Of a DNA stretch of 22,914 nucleotides, positions 13,580 through 22,385 are shown piece after piece; positions within the stretch are counted from its first letter, which is position 1, and each line of letters begins with the position of its first letter. A program made the translations under genes and the position numbers. The DNA is taken from contig USAY01000017.1 of NCBI GenBank assembly GCA_900552755.1, positions 1 through 22,914 of the forward strand, read 5' to 3'. The notes below the pieces were generated by a model, which saw only the letters and a list, made by a program, of their open reading frames with translations, did no database searches and was not told where the DNA came from. Source of the DNA: an uncultured Collinsella sp. GTDB lineage: Bacteria > Actinomycetota > Coriobacteriia > Coriobacteriales > Coriobacteriaceae.

Positions 13580-16500
13580 ATGGGAAGCGCTGCGCTCACA
13601 TCGATCACCTTCGCCCCTAATTCGCATGTCCGCTCGGTTGGAGGCTTGGGCGGCAGCAGCATCAAAGAGATCGCACTGCCCGATTCGGTCGAGGAGCTCA
13701 AGAGCTATGCATTCTACAAAAGCAAGACGCTCCAAACGGTAACCTGGCCCAACAACGCGGCCTTTACCACGATTCCCGAGCAGGCCTTTAAGGAATGTGA
13801 ACAACTTGACGACAAGGTGGTGGCAACGCTGCCGCCTTCGGTCAAAACTATCGACTATCTTGCATTCGCCTATTGCGGCGTGCCACAGTTCTATGTCTCG
13901 GACACAACAGTGCTCACCTTTACGCAGATCAATGTGCCGGGCACGGTGGAGCGGATTGAGCGCAATGCCTTTGACGGGTGCTCGCATGTGTCGTCGGTGA
14001 CGATCGGCGACGGCGTTAAATATATCGGAGCGCACGCGTTCGCCTCTCTTGATCCTGCGATTGCCGGCAAAGAGATTGTGCTACCCAAAAGCGTGGAAAT
14101 GATAGAGTGGGGAGCTTTTGAGAACACGAGATACGGAAACGAGACGAACCATAATGCCGTTGCCCTGCGCGTGATGAACCCCGATCTTCAGCTTGGTGAG
14201 GCGGGCTATCCGGGCGACTATAATGAGCGCGTGACAATCGATGGCGTAACGTATGCGATTCCCTTTAGTGAAGGCCAGACCATCTATGCCTATGCGACCG
14301 ATTCGGCTGGCAACCCCTCGATGGTCAAAAAGCTTGCCGATGCCGTGGCCGATCGCAAGGACTCCGTCGATTCCTCGAAGCCTGCCTACACGTTTGAGTG
14401 GATGGGCGAGGCGGCCCAGATCACGGGCAAACTTCCCCAGGGCGCGGCGGCCGTGCTCGTGCAGGCGGGGCAGTCCACGCCGCTGGCGGTTGGCGATGAC
14501 GGCAGCTTTACAGCGGACGCCCTCTCCAAGACGGCAGCCACCCTGCGCATTTCGCTCAGCGGTTACTATGACATGGTGCTGGCGCGCCCGGGCGACCAGA
14601 TGACGGGCACATGGAATATCGGAGACATTAAGGCGGAGGACTTTACCAAGATTCCGGCTTCGCGCGCGATTGAGCTCAACGTGGGCTTTCTTGAACCGAT
14701 TGTGGGCCAGGATAAGACCGAACGCATTGAGCTCGATAGTCTCGATAACATCGATCTGACGGTGAAGAGCGGCGGCAAGACGCTTAAGCCTGCCAAGGGT
14801 GACAAGGAAAACGACTTCCGTATCCAGGGTACAGCGCTCGTGGTGTCGCAGGCCATTGCCGATGCAGACCAGGATCTGGAGATAACGCTCGAGCCCAAAG
14901 ACAGCCTCAAGCTGGGTGGGGCGACGGCGACGGTGAAGCCTTCGGCCGGCAAGGTCGATATCGACTTGAAACCCTGGGGCACGGCGACGGTCACGACCAA
15001 GGGCGACTACCAGGGCGCCAACCGCGTGCTGGTGTTCCGTACGTCCGACGGCAAGCTAGTCGCCGACGGCGTCACCTATTTGATGGGTTACGAAGACGAT
15101 GGCACCACGCCTATCATGAAGGCCGAGACGCCGCGCCTTAAGGCCGGTTCGTACACCATCGTCGCCTTTAACAAGACGAGCTACGACATCCAAGCGACGA
15201 GCTATTCCACGTTTAGCCGCCTAGGGCTGACCGTGGGTAAGCATATCGCGCAAAAGCAGGTGAAGATTGAGGACGGCAAACAGCTCGACGTGACGCTCGA
15301 CGTCCCCACGTTTGACGTGGAGACGTATCGTGCCGAGCGCGGGCTGACGGCGGGCTCGGTTATCGCTGATTCGTCCGCGGTCGTTGGCGCGGAGACCGAG
15401 CTGCGCATTCATTACGAGCTCAAGGACAGCCAGGCTGCCAAGATTGAGATTCCTCTGGCCAAGGATGCCGTCGAGGATGTGTCCGCAGGCGCTCGCGAAG
15501 CCGGCGCCAGCTCCGATGCCATGTGGGCTGCCACAACTTGGGAGGGCGACAACCTCGTTCTCGATATGAAGAAGAGTGCGGGCGCCGATGTGTTTGTGCG
15601 CTTTAAGCCTAAGGCCGCGGGCATCTATGCCGTCTCGCCGCTTATTACGCTGGGCGAGGTGACATTGCCGCTGGGAAGCACCACACTCGAGGTTAGCGGA
15701 TCGCGCATCGAGGTCGACAACACCGACGTTCACAGCCTGCTGGGCAATGTGGCCTACGTGTATGCAGCGCCGGGCAAGAGCGTGCAGCTCACCGTGGGGA
15801 CGGGCTCGTCGGCTGCAAAGTACACCGGCAAGACCAATAAACTCGGCCGTGCCAAGATTGAATACGAACTGCCGCAGGATACGCTTGCCGCCGAGCGTGT
15901 GACGCTCGAAGCGCGCGTGGGCTCGACCGATGTCGCCGCCGCTGCCGCAGAGGTGACGGCTCGCAACTATGTGCGCTATGTTCCGGGTGCTTCGGTCTGG
16001 AACTTTGATGTGACGTATCGTGGCGGTACGCAAAACCTGGTCAAGGACGGCAAGGACACGGGTAAGAGCCTGTGGACCTTCCACCATCTGCCGCAAAAGA
16101 AGAACGCCTACTGGACGTTCGATATTACGCTCGAGGTGGGAAACGAAGAGGCCGCCGACACGCTCGACCTGTACGTGGACTGCGTGGATGGCAAGACGGT
16201 GACGATTCCTCTGACTCAAAAGTCGCGCGAGGGCACCCGCGTGCGCTATGCGGCGGAGTATGTGGACGAGGGTTACCTTAAGCTGCTTAATGAGTTTAAC
16301 AAGGCGAATGACTCGACCTATGTGAACTGCGGCAACTTTGAGCAAATCTTTATGCCGCAGACCTACCGCATCTCCAATGCTCAGCTTATGACCATGCTGA
16401 GTTTTGACGCCAACGCTTCGGCCAAAAAGCATTCCGCCGCGGCCGAGGAGCGCCAGCAGGAGTTCTCGAATGCCGTGCAGCAGTGGCACGAGTATATGAT

Positions 16501-19500
16501 GGATAACTCGTTTAATGATGTCGACGAGGCCTTTAACGACGCGATTGACCAGATGGTCGCCGATGCGTTTGCCGAGGAGGACAAGGACGGTAAAGAGGAC
16601 GAAGCCCAAGGTGGAGCTGCCCGTAAGGCTCGTCGCGCCCCTGCCGCCAGCGACGGCGAGGGTGATGGTACTGGCAACGACGAGGCCGCGCAGTTTGCGG
16701 CTGAGCTCAAGGCCGCGGTCGGCGGGTCGTCGGCGCTGCTGACCCAGCAGGGCGACAGCTATGGCGTCAATGTGGACAAGATGATCTTTGAGGATGCTTA
16801 CGGCACCAGCGAGGATTGGTATCAGGAACTCGCGGCGGCCCAGGGCGCGAACGCTGCGGATGCGGCCGCCATCAAGGAGCTCGTCGACCATGCATCGCGA
16901 GCGGAGTTTATTGCCCAGCAGGCCGAGGATCTGGTGGGCCAGTCGATGGGTATCGGCCAGCTCAACCAATATGGAAGCTGGAATGACGCAACCGCTGCGG
17001 CGCTCAGCAAGTGTGCGGGCATTAAGGCCAGCGAGTACAACGGCCAGTCGACGAGCGGGTTTAACGATTTGGGCCAGGCACTCGGCAGCTCACTGAGCTA
17101 CAAGGCGGCTGACGACGATACCGTCAAGGGCTTTAAGGTCGCCGCGCCCGATGGCGAGCAGACGGCCTATATCGAGTCGGAGTTTATCGAGAACTCCAAT
17201 AACAACAAGAACCAGGCGCTTCTGTTTAACTCGATCGCCATGCAGTGTGACATTCTGGACAATCTGTACGATAACTGGAATGTGGTCCATAGCCTCAATA
17301 ACTCTACGATTCGCGGCTGGCTTATGGCTTGGAAGCGTAACGGCGACGTGAGCGCCCATATGAAGCTCATCCGCACGATTCGTTCGCTCAAGAGCTATAA
17401 GATCGAGTGCGAGATGTTCGGACAGGTTTTTAAGACCGATGCGTGGAAGGCGGCCGGCCAGGCGTTTCCCGCGGCGACCCAGGGCATCGGCATCTTTACC
17501 GGCATTTACGGCGTGAACGATGCCAGCAAGAACTGGGAGAACGTGAACGTCCGTATGCAGAAGGTGAAGGGCGAGCGCGAGGGCTATGAGCTTCAGCATA
17601 CGCGCCTGCTTGCCAAGCCCGAGAAGACCGAGGACGACTGGAAGTGCATTTACGCGCTGCGCGACGCCATGGAGAAGGCGCGTGCGTTTGAGGATCTGCT
17701 GCATCGCCAGCTCTGCCACGACAGCACCGATGTGGCGGTGGGCTCCATTATGACAATCGCCGGCGTGCTGACGGCCGGTTCGGCGGGTACCGTGGTGGGC
17801 GCTGCCTATGACGCGGCTTCGACCAGCGTAGGTTCGGAGCGCGCGATTAAGCTGACCAATGCCGAATGCGCCTACGATGTTGCCTGCGAGCAGGTGGAGC
17901 GCGCGTGCCAGAATCGTATTACGGTCAACTGGGGCGAGCTGACTGATACCGAGGTCTACAAGGCCAACAAGGACGGCTTGATCTCGGACGAGAAGATGCA
18001 GTCGATCTTCGAGGCGCGTTATCGCAATGTGGCTGCCAAGGCTGCACCCGACCCTGCGGGCGTGGTGTACGAGGGCCTGCTGTCCAATACGGTTGAAGGC
18101 GCGACGGTTGAGCTGTGGAGCGCCGACGATGCGGCCGGTACCAATGCAGTGCGTTGGGATGCCGAGGAGTATGAGCAGGACAATCCGCTTGCAACGGGTG
18201 CGGACGGTGCGTACAACTGGAATACGCCGACCGGCTGGTATCAGGTGCGCGTGACCAAGGACGGGTATGAGGAGGCGCGTTCGGCCTGGCTGCGCGTGCC
18301 GCCGATTCAGACTGAGGTGAACATTGGCTTGGCGTCGACGGCGGCGCCCGAGGTGGCTTCGGCCCATGCCTATACCGATTGCGTCGAGGTTGAGTTTGCG
18401 CAGTATATGGATGCGAGTGACGATACCCTGGCCGCATTGTGCGCGCAGGGCTTGGGCGACGTGACGTATACGTGGCTCGATAAGCAGGACGATCCCAATG
18501 GCAAGCCGCTGTCGCGCGTGCTGCGTATTCGCTATGCCGATGCGTGTGAGGTGGGCTCGACGGTGTCGTTTGAGCTCGACGGTGCTCGCAACTACGCCGG
18601 CACGGCCATGGCGCGCTGGGCAAGCGGCGAGCTTGTCGTGGGCGTTCGTGCCGACAAACTCAAGCTCAACGTGGAGCAGGCCGTGACCATGCTTGAGGGC
18701 AGTGACTTTGAGCTGGTGGCGCACGTGACCGATAAGGCGGGCAAGCCGTTTGCGGGCGCCAAGGTTAGTGTTGGGCTGGAGTCCTCGGCTATCTGCTCTG
18801 TCGATGCCAACCAGGCCGTGACGGGCGAGGACGGCGCGGCGACGTTTGTGCTGCATGGTGCTCTGCCCGGTTTGACGACGTTGACGGCGGCGGTGGACGG
18901 CACGGCGCTGTCCAAGCAGGTCGACGTTCGCGTGTCTGCCGAGGCAGTGCGACCGGCGCGACCGGTGGCGACGATTGGTGCGACGACGTTTGGTGCATGG
19001 TCGCCCAAGGAGAACTACATTACGGTGCCCAAGGGCACGAAGCTGGAGCTTTCTGCCGAGGATGGCACGACGATTTGGTACACCACCAACGACACCTGCC
19101 CCTGCCGTGACGAAGGCCGCGTAAAGTACACCGAGCCTATTGCGCTCGATAGCAACATGTATGTGCGCATTGCGGCACAGCGCCCTGGCATGTCGTACAG
19201 CGAGTATTCCGAGCGTCTGAACATTACGATTACGGTGACCGATGAGCCGGCGCCTGAGCCGACGCCCGATCCCGGTCTGAAGCCGGAGCCTGAGCCGACG
19301 CCTGACGGCGGCGAGCAGGGTGGCGGTACGGATGGCTCTGGTGGCGCCGGGGTCCCTGCGGGCAGTTCGACTTCGACGACGACCACGGTGACGACGAACA
19401 AGTCCAAGGGTAAGGGCAAGAACGGCAAGAAGTCCGGTGGCACGGAGCTTGCCGGCACGGGTGACTCCGCCGCGATGACGGTCGCTGCCCTGGGCATCGC

Positions 19501-19555
19501 CGGTGCAACCGTTGCCGCAGCCGGCATCGCCGCGACCAAGCGCCGCAAGCATTAG
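13580..19555 (+). CDS. Body of giant LAxTG-anchored surface protein 2 (BspA-like LRR, multi-domain)
   Basis: This 1991-residue reading, continued from 12936 by a -1 frame change, would form a protein of about 2,200 residues. Residues 1 to about 225 are BspA-type leucine-rich repeats (IALPDSVEEL..YAF, INVPGTVERIERNAFDGC, IVLPKSVEMIEWGAFEN). A series of beta-rich regions follows to about 950. An acidic, helical stretch lies at about 960-1180 and a long helical region at about 1190-1480, with a glycine-rich hydrophobic patch near 1390-1415. A carboxypeptidase-regulatory-like domain follows at about 1493-1575, a Big_1-like domain at about 1690-1788 and a CHB_HEX_C-like domain (GTTIWYTTND) at about 1795-1880. 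The end is a Pro-rich spacer, the sorting signal LAGTG (1957-1961), a hydrophobic stretch and KRRKH. BspA-like LRRs often mediate host or bacterial adhesion; its target is unknown. Confidence 0.88.
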   Translation: MGSAALTSITFAPNSHVRSVGGLGGSSIKEIALPDSVEELKSYAFYKSKTLQTVTWPNNAAFTTIPEQAFKECEQLDDKVVATLPPSVKTIDYLAFAYCGVPQFYVSDTTVLTFTQINVPGTVERIERNAFDGCSHVSSVTIGDGVKYIGAHAFASLDPAIAGKEIVLPKSVEMIEWGAFENTRYGNETNHNAVALRVMNPDLQLGEAGYPGDYNERVTIDGVTYAIPFSEGQTIYAYATDSAGNPSMVKKLADAVADRKDSVDSSKPAYTFEWMGEAAQITGKLPQGAAAVLVQAGQSTPLAVGDDGSFTADALSKTAATLRISLSGYYDMVLARPGDQMTGTWNIGDIKAEDFTKIPASRAIELNVGFLEPIVGQDKTERIELDSLDNIDLTVKSGGKTLKPAKGDKENDFRIQGTALVVSQAIADADQDLEITLEPKDSLKLGGATATVKPSAGKVDIDLKPWGTATVTTKGDYQGANRVLVFRTSDGKLVADGVTYLMGYEDDGTTPIMKAETPRLKAGSYTIVAFNKTSYDIQATSYSTFSRLGLTVGKHIAQKQVKIEDGKQLDVTLDVPTFDVETYRAERGLTAGSVIADSSAVVGAETELRIHYELKDSQAAKIEIPLAKDAVEDVSAGAREAGASSDAMWAATTWEGDNLVLDMKKSAGADVFVRFKPKAAGIYAVSPLITLGEVTLPLGSTTLEVSGSRIEVDNTDVHSLLGNVAYVYAAPGKSVQLTVGTGSSAAKYTGKTNKLGRAKIEYELPQDTLAAERVTLEARVGSTDVAAAAAEVTARNYVRYVPGASVWNFDVTYRGGTQNLVKDGKDTGKSLWTFHHLPQKKNAYWTFDITLEVGNEEAADTLDLYVDCVDGKTVTIPLTQKSREGTRVRYAAEYVDEGYLKLLNEFNKANDSTYVNCGNFEQIFMPQTYRISNAQLMTMLSFDANASAKKHSAAAEERQQEFSNAVQQWHEYMMDNSFNDVDEAFNDAIDQMVADAFAEEDKDGKEDEAQGGAARKARRAPAASDGEGDGTGNDEAAQFAAELKAAVGGSSALLTQQGDSYGVNVDKMIFEDAYGTSEDWYQELAAAQGANAADAAAIKELVDHASRAEFIAQQAEDLVGQSMGIGQLNQYGSWNDATAAALSKCAGIKASEYNGQSTSGFNDLGQALGSSLSYKAADDDTVKGFKVAAPDGEQTAYIESEFIENSNNNKNQALLFNSIAMQCDILDNLYDNWNVVHSLNNSTIRGWLMAWKRNGDVSAHMKLIRTIRSLKSYKIECEMFGQVFKTDAWKAAGQAFPAATQGIGIFTGIYGVNDASKNWENVNVRMQKVKGEREGYELQHTRLLAKPEKTEDDWKCIYALRDAMEKARAFEDLLHRQLCHDSTDVAVGSIMTIAGVLTAGSAGTVVGAAYDAASTSVGSERAIKLTNAECAYDVACEQVERACQNRITVNWGELTDTEVYKANKDGLISDEKMQSIFEARYRNVAAKAAPDPAGVVYEGLLSNTVEGATVELWSADDAAGTNAVRWDAEEYEQDNPLATGADGAYNWNTPTGWYQVRVTKDGYEEARSAWLRVPPIQTEVNIGLASTAAPEVASAHAYTDCVEVEFAQYMDASDDTLAALCAQGLGDVTYTWLDKQDDPNGKPLSRVLRIRYADACEVGSTVSFELDGARNYAGTAMARWASGELVVGVRADKLKLNVEQAVTMLEGSDFELVAHVTDKAGKPFAGAKVSVGLESSAICSVDANQAVTGEDGAATFVLHGALPGLTTLTAAVDGTALSKQVDVRVSAEAVRPARPVATIGATTFGAWSPKENYITVPKGTKLELSAEDGTTIWYTTNDTCPCRDEGRVKYTEPIALDSNMYVRIAAQRPGMSYSEYSERLNITITVTDEPAPEPTPDPGLKPEPEPTPDGGEQGGGTDGSGGAGVPAGSSTSTTTTVTTNKSKGKGKNGKKSGGTELAGTGDSAAMTVAALGIAGATVAAAGIAATKRRKH

Positions 19556-19722
19556 AGCTGGGTGACGGCTCTCGTTCTCGGCCTCAGTAAAATCTCGATC
19601 TGTAACACCAAACTGCCCAAAACGGCTCTAGATGTTACAGATTGAGATGAACCGAATGGCCGCCAATCTAATGTCTCGATCTGTAACACCAGGCGGGGAA
19701 TTTGACCTCTAACTGTTACAGA
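19556..19722. repeat. Copy B of the duplicated 3' intergenic segment
   Basis: Direct repeat of 12600-12766 at an offset of 6956 bp, starting right after the stop codon of surface gene 2. The intergenic part is as well conserved as or better than the duplicated codons before it, which suggests recent exchange between the copies. Confidence 0.9.
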
Positions 19723-19808
19723 TTGAGATGAACAGGTGGATGTTCGCACAATATCTTGATCTGTAACAACTACAAGGCTCAACAGGGTCTAACTGTTACA
19801 GATTGAGA
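19593..19808. repeat. Tandem hairpin array B (3 units, 80-81-bp period)
   Basis: The arms are 19593-19607/19633-19647, 19674-19688/19714-19728 and 19754-19768/19794-19808. The consensus is TCTYGATCTGTAACA, a 25-nt loop, then TGTTACAGATTGAGA. Loops 1 and 2 equal those of array A; loop 3 is unique but also ends in TCTAAC. Confidence 0.9.
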
Positions 19809-19842
19809 CAAACGCCGGAATTGGTTTGCCGACCAGTCCCCA

Positions 19843-19877
19843 ACCACCACAAAGGTGCCTGTCCCCTTTGTGGTAGT
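19843..19877. repeat. REP-like hairpin, ACCACCACAAAGG family, inverted loop
   Basis: ACCACCACAAAGG (19843-19855) pairs with CCTTTGTGGTAGT (19865-19877) with one mismatch. The loop is TGCCTGTCC. It follows the hairpin array, as the copy at 12796 does. Confidence 0.8.
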
Positions 19878-19889
19878 CGGCCGGCATAG

Positions 19890-19927
19890 AAAAAGTCCCC
19901 GCCGGGCGTGTGCTCGACGGGGACTTT
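19890..19927 (-). terminator. Rho-independent terminator of the nfnAB operon
   Basis: On the minus strand AAAGTCCCCG (19927-19918) pairs with CGGGGACTTT (19901-19892), extended inward by two more pairs around one mismatch, and T5 follows (19894-19890). It lies 29 nt after the nfnB stop. Confidence 0.88.
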
Positions 19928-19955
19928 GCCGTTTGGTAGCTAGCGCTGCGGATGA

Positions 19956-21365
19956 TTACTCGCCCAGTAGGCTCTTGGTGATGGAAGCGGCGGCCTTCTT
20001 GCCGGCGCCCATCGCCAGAATGACCGTAGCGGCACCGGTGACGATGTCGCCGCCGGCCCAGATACGGGGATCGGTGGTCTGGCCGGTCTCCTCGTCGGCA
20101 ACAATGTAGCCCCACTTGTTGAGCTCCATCTTGCCGCCGATCTTCTTTGCGAAGGGGTTGGCGTTGGTGCCGATAGCCGAGATTGCGACGTCGCAGGGGA
20201 TCTCCTCGATGGCGCCCTCGATGGGCACCGGGCGACGACGGCCGGACTCGTCAGGCTCGCCGAGCTCCATCTTCTGGACCTTGACGGCGCACACGGAGCC
20301 GTCCTCGCCAGCGACAAACTCGAGCGGGGAGACGAGCGGCAGAACCTCGACGCCCTCGGCCTTGGCATGGTGCAGCTCGGCGCGACGGCAGGGCATCTCG
20401 TCCTCGGTACGGCGGTAGGCGATGATGGCGTGCTCGGCGCCCAGACGCTTGGCGGTGCGGACGGCGTCCATAGCCACGTTGCCGCCACCAAAGACGACGA
20501 CGTTCTTGCCGTGCTTGGTGGGGGTGTCGTACTCGGGGAACTTGTTGGCCTTCATCAGGTTCACGCGGGTGAGGTACTCGTTGGCGAAGAAGACGTTGGG
20601 CAGGTTCTCGCCGGGGACGTTGAGGAACTTGGGCAGGCCAGCGCCGGTCGCCACGTAGATGGCGTCGAAGCCCTGCTCGAACAGCTCCTCGGCCGTGGCC
20701 ATGTTGCCCACGACGGAGTTGTACTCAAACTTGACGCCCATGTCCTCCAGGCCGTCGATCTCGCGCTTGACGACCGCCTTGGGCAGACGGAACTCGGGGA
20801 TGCCGTAGACCAGCACGCCGCCGCCGGTAAAGAAGGCCTCGAAGACGGTGACGTCAAAGCCGTTGCGGGCGAGCTCGCCGGCGCAGGTGATGCCGGACGG
20901 GCCGGAACCGACGACGGCGACCTTCTTGCCGTTCTTGGGAGCCATCTTGGGCGTGGACGCGAGCTCGGGGCGGTCACCCAGGAAGCGCTCGAGCTGGCCG
21001 ATGGCCACGGGCTCGGACTTCTTGCCACGGATGCACTTGCCCTCGCACTGGTTCTCCTGCGGGCAGACGCGGCCGCAGATGGCGGGAAGCATGGAGTCCT
21101 CGCGGATGGTATCGAGAGCGCCGCCGAAGTCCTTCTCGCGGATCTGCTCGATAAAGCGGGGGATGTTGATGTTGACGGGGCAGCCCTCAACACAGAACGG
21201 CTTCTTGCAGTTGAGGCAGCGCTCGGCCTCGGCCAGCGCCATCTCCTCGGTGAAGCCCTTGTCGACGGGGCGGAAGTCGCAGGCGCGCTCAGCAGCCGGC
21301 TCCTCGTTATCGGGGGTGCGGGGCGACTTCATATCGGCAACGAAACGACCGTTAACTAGTGGCAT
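19956..21365 (-). CDS. nfnB: NfnB: large subunit of NADH-dependent reduced ferredoxin:NADP+ oxidoreductase
   Basis: NfnAB is a cytosolic electron-bifurcating flavoenzyme linking NADPH to NADH and ferredoxin. The 469-residue product resembles the glutamate synthase small subunit. It has an N-terminal iron-sulphur region with C50, C53, C58 and C62 (CLNCKKPFCVEGC) and more cysteines in CGRVCPQENQCEGKC. An FAD site (VVGSGPSG) lies near 150, an NAD(P)H site (GGGNVAMD) near 290 and the closing IWAGGD near 440. It overlaps the nfnA stop by 10 nt, indicating coupling. Many databases would call this gene alone 'glutamate synthase, NADPH, small chain' (gltA/gltD). The adjacent PyrK-like gene and the absence of a large glutamate synthase subunit favour NfnB. 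Confidence 0.92.
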   Translation of the reverse strand: MPLVNGRFVADMKSPRTPDNEEPAAERACDFRPVDKGFTEEMALAEAERCLNCKKPFCVEGCPVNINIPRFIEQIREKDFGGALDTIREDSMLPAICGRVCPQENQCEGKCIRGKKSEPVAIGQLERFLGDRPELASTPKMAPKNGKKVAVVGSGPSGITCAGELARNGFDVTVFEAFFTGGGVLVYGIPEFRLPKAVVKREIDGLEDMGVKFEYNSVVGNMATAEELFEQGFDAIYVATGAGLPKFLNVPGENLPNVFFANEYLTRVNLMKANKFPEYDTPTKHGKNVVVFGGGNVAMDAVRTAKRLGAEHAIIAYRRTEDEMPCRRAELHHAKAEGVEVLPLVSPLEFVAGEDGSVCAVKVQKMELGEPDESGRRRPVPIEGAIEEIPCDVAISAIGTNANPFAKKIGGKMELNKWGYIVADEETGQTTDPRIWAGGDIVTGAATVILAMGAGKKAAASITKSLLGE

Positions 21366-22195
21366 GCGCAGCTCTTTTCCTCATAGGCCTTGAGGGACTC
21401 GCCCTCTTCGGAACGGTAAGCGGCCTGGCGGGCACGAAGGTCATCCCAGTCGACCAGGGTGGCATCGAAGTCGGGGCCGTCGACGCAAGCGAACTTGGTC
21501 ACGCCGCCCACCTCGACGCGGCAGCAGCCGCACATACCGGTGCCGTCAACCATGATGGGGTTGAGCGACGCGGTGATGGGGGTGTCGTACTTCTGGGCGG
21601 TGAGGGTCGAGAACTTCATCATCGGAACGGGGCCGACGCAGAAGACCTGGCTCACGGCCTTGTCCTGCAGCAGGCGCTCCAGCGGAGCGGTTACAACGCC
21701 CTGCTCGCCGTAGGAACCGTCGTCGGTAGTGATGTGGATGTGGTCCTCGTCGAGGAGCTCGCGGAACTGGTCCTCCATGAGCAGGAGGTCCTTGGTGCGG
21801 GCGCCCATGATGGCGTGCACCTCGTGGCCGGTCTCGACCAGGTGCTTGGCGACCGGGAAGGCAATTGCCAGGCCAACGCCGCCGCCAATGACGGCGCAGG
21901 GGCCCTCGGCCATCTCGGTGGGAACGCCCAGCGGGCCCACGACGTCGCGCAGCGACTCGCCGGCCTCGTAGGTGGAAAGCATCTCGGTGGTCTTGCCGAT
22001 CACCATGAAGATGAACTCGACCCAGCCCTCGTCACCGTTCCAGCCGGCCAGGGTAAACGGGACGCGCTCGCCCGTCTCGTTGGCGCGAACCATGAGGAAC
22101 TGTCCAGCGTGCGCATGCTTGGCGATTGCAGGCGCCTCGATGCGGAACTTGAACACCTTCTCCGAGAACTGCGTCTTCTCCAGGATCTTATACAT
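21356..22195 (-). CDS. nfnA: NfnA: small subunit of NADH-dependent reduced ferredoxin:NADP+ oxidoreductase
   Basis: The 279-residue product belongs to the PyrK/ferredoxin-NADP reductase-like family, with an FAD-binding half (RVPFTLAGW at about 44) and an NAD-binding half (IGGGVGLAIAF at about 104). The [2Fe-2S] site near the C-terminus shows D217, C222, C225 and C237 (VDGTGMCGCC, then FAC). In the Thermotoga maritima enzyme the cluster is held by one Asp and three Cys, which fits. The minus-strand ribosome binding site GAGAGGGG sits just before ATG 22195. It forms an operon with nfnB in the order known for Nfn. It may supply NADPH for biosynthesis in an anaerobe. Confidence 0.92.
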   Translation of the reverse strand: MYKILEKTQFSEKVFKFRIEAPAIAKHAHAGQFLMVRANETGERVPFTLAGWNGDEGWVEFIFMVIGKTTEMLSTYEAGESLRDVVGPLGVPTEMAEGPCAVIGGGVGLAIAFPVAKHLVETGHEVHAIMGARTKDLLLMEDQFRELLDEDHIHITTDDGSYGEQGVVTAPLERLLQDKAVSQVFCVGPVPMMKFSTLTAQKYDTPITASLNPIMVDGTGMCGCCRVEVGGVTKFACVDGPDFDATLVDWDDLRARQAAYRSEEGESLKAYEEKSCACH

Positions 22196-22262
22196 AGAAC
22201 CCCTCTCTTGTTAGGGCCGCCGAACCGTGCCTCCACGGAAATGGACGGTAGCCCGAATAAAA

Positions 22263-22306
22263 CCGTACGCGCACAGGCGTTGTGCAGACATACGGTGCAA
22301 ATTATA
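22263..22306 (-). promoter_or_regulatory. nfnAB promoter (-10 TATAAT) and structured leader start
   Basis: ATTATA at 22301-22306 reads TATAAT on the minus strand. The predicted transcript start, near 22294, falls at a hairpin: CCGTA and TACGG ends (22263-22267 and 22291-22295) with an inner GCACA/TGTGC stem. The leader to the ATG is about 98 nt. No good -35 is seen. Confidence 0.45.
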
Positions 22307-22385
22307 CCCTCATGGACATGTCACTTACGTGTGTCTTCGGCGGTTGGGAGCAGGGTTTATCCACTTTGGCCTACCAAAGGGGGAG

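Noticed and set aside
17090..19552. Very long minus-strand open frame (820 codons), and similar ones at 15221-16969, 6761-8179 and 2958-4124
   Set aside because: They mirror GC3-biased genes on the plus strand, are rich in Arg/His/Leu, have no recognisable domains and no ribosome binding sites.
19593..19808. CRISPR array
   Set aside because: Units are pairs of inverted arms rather than directly repeated units with unique spacers, there are only three, loops 1 and 2 are identical to those of the other array, and no cas gene is present.
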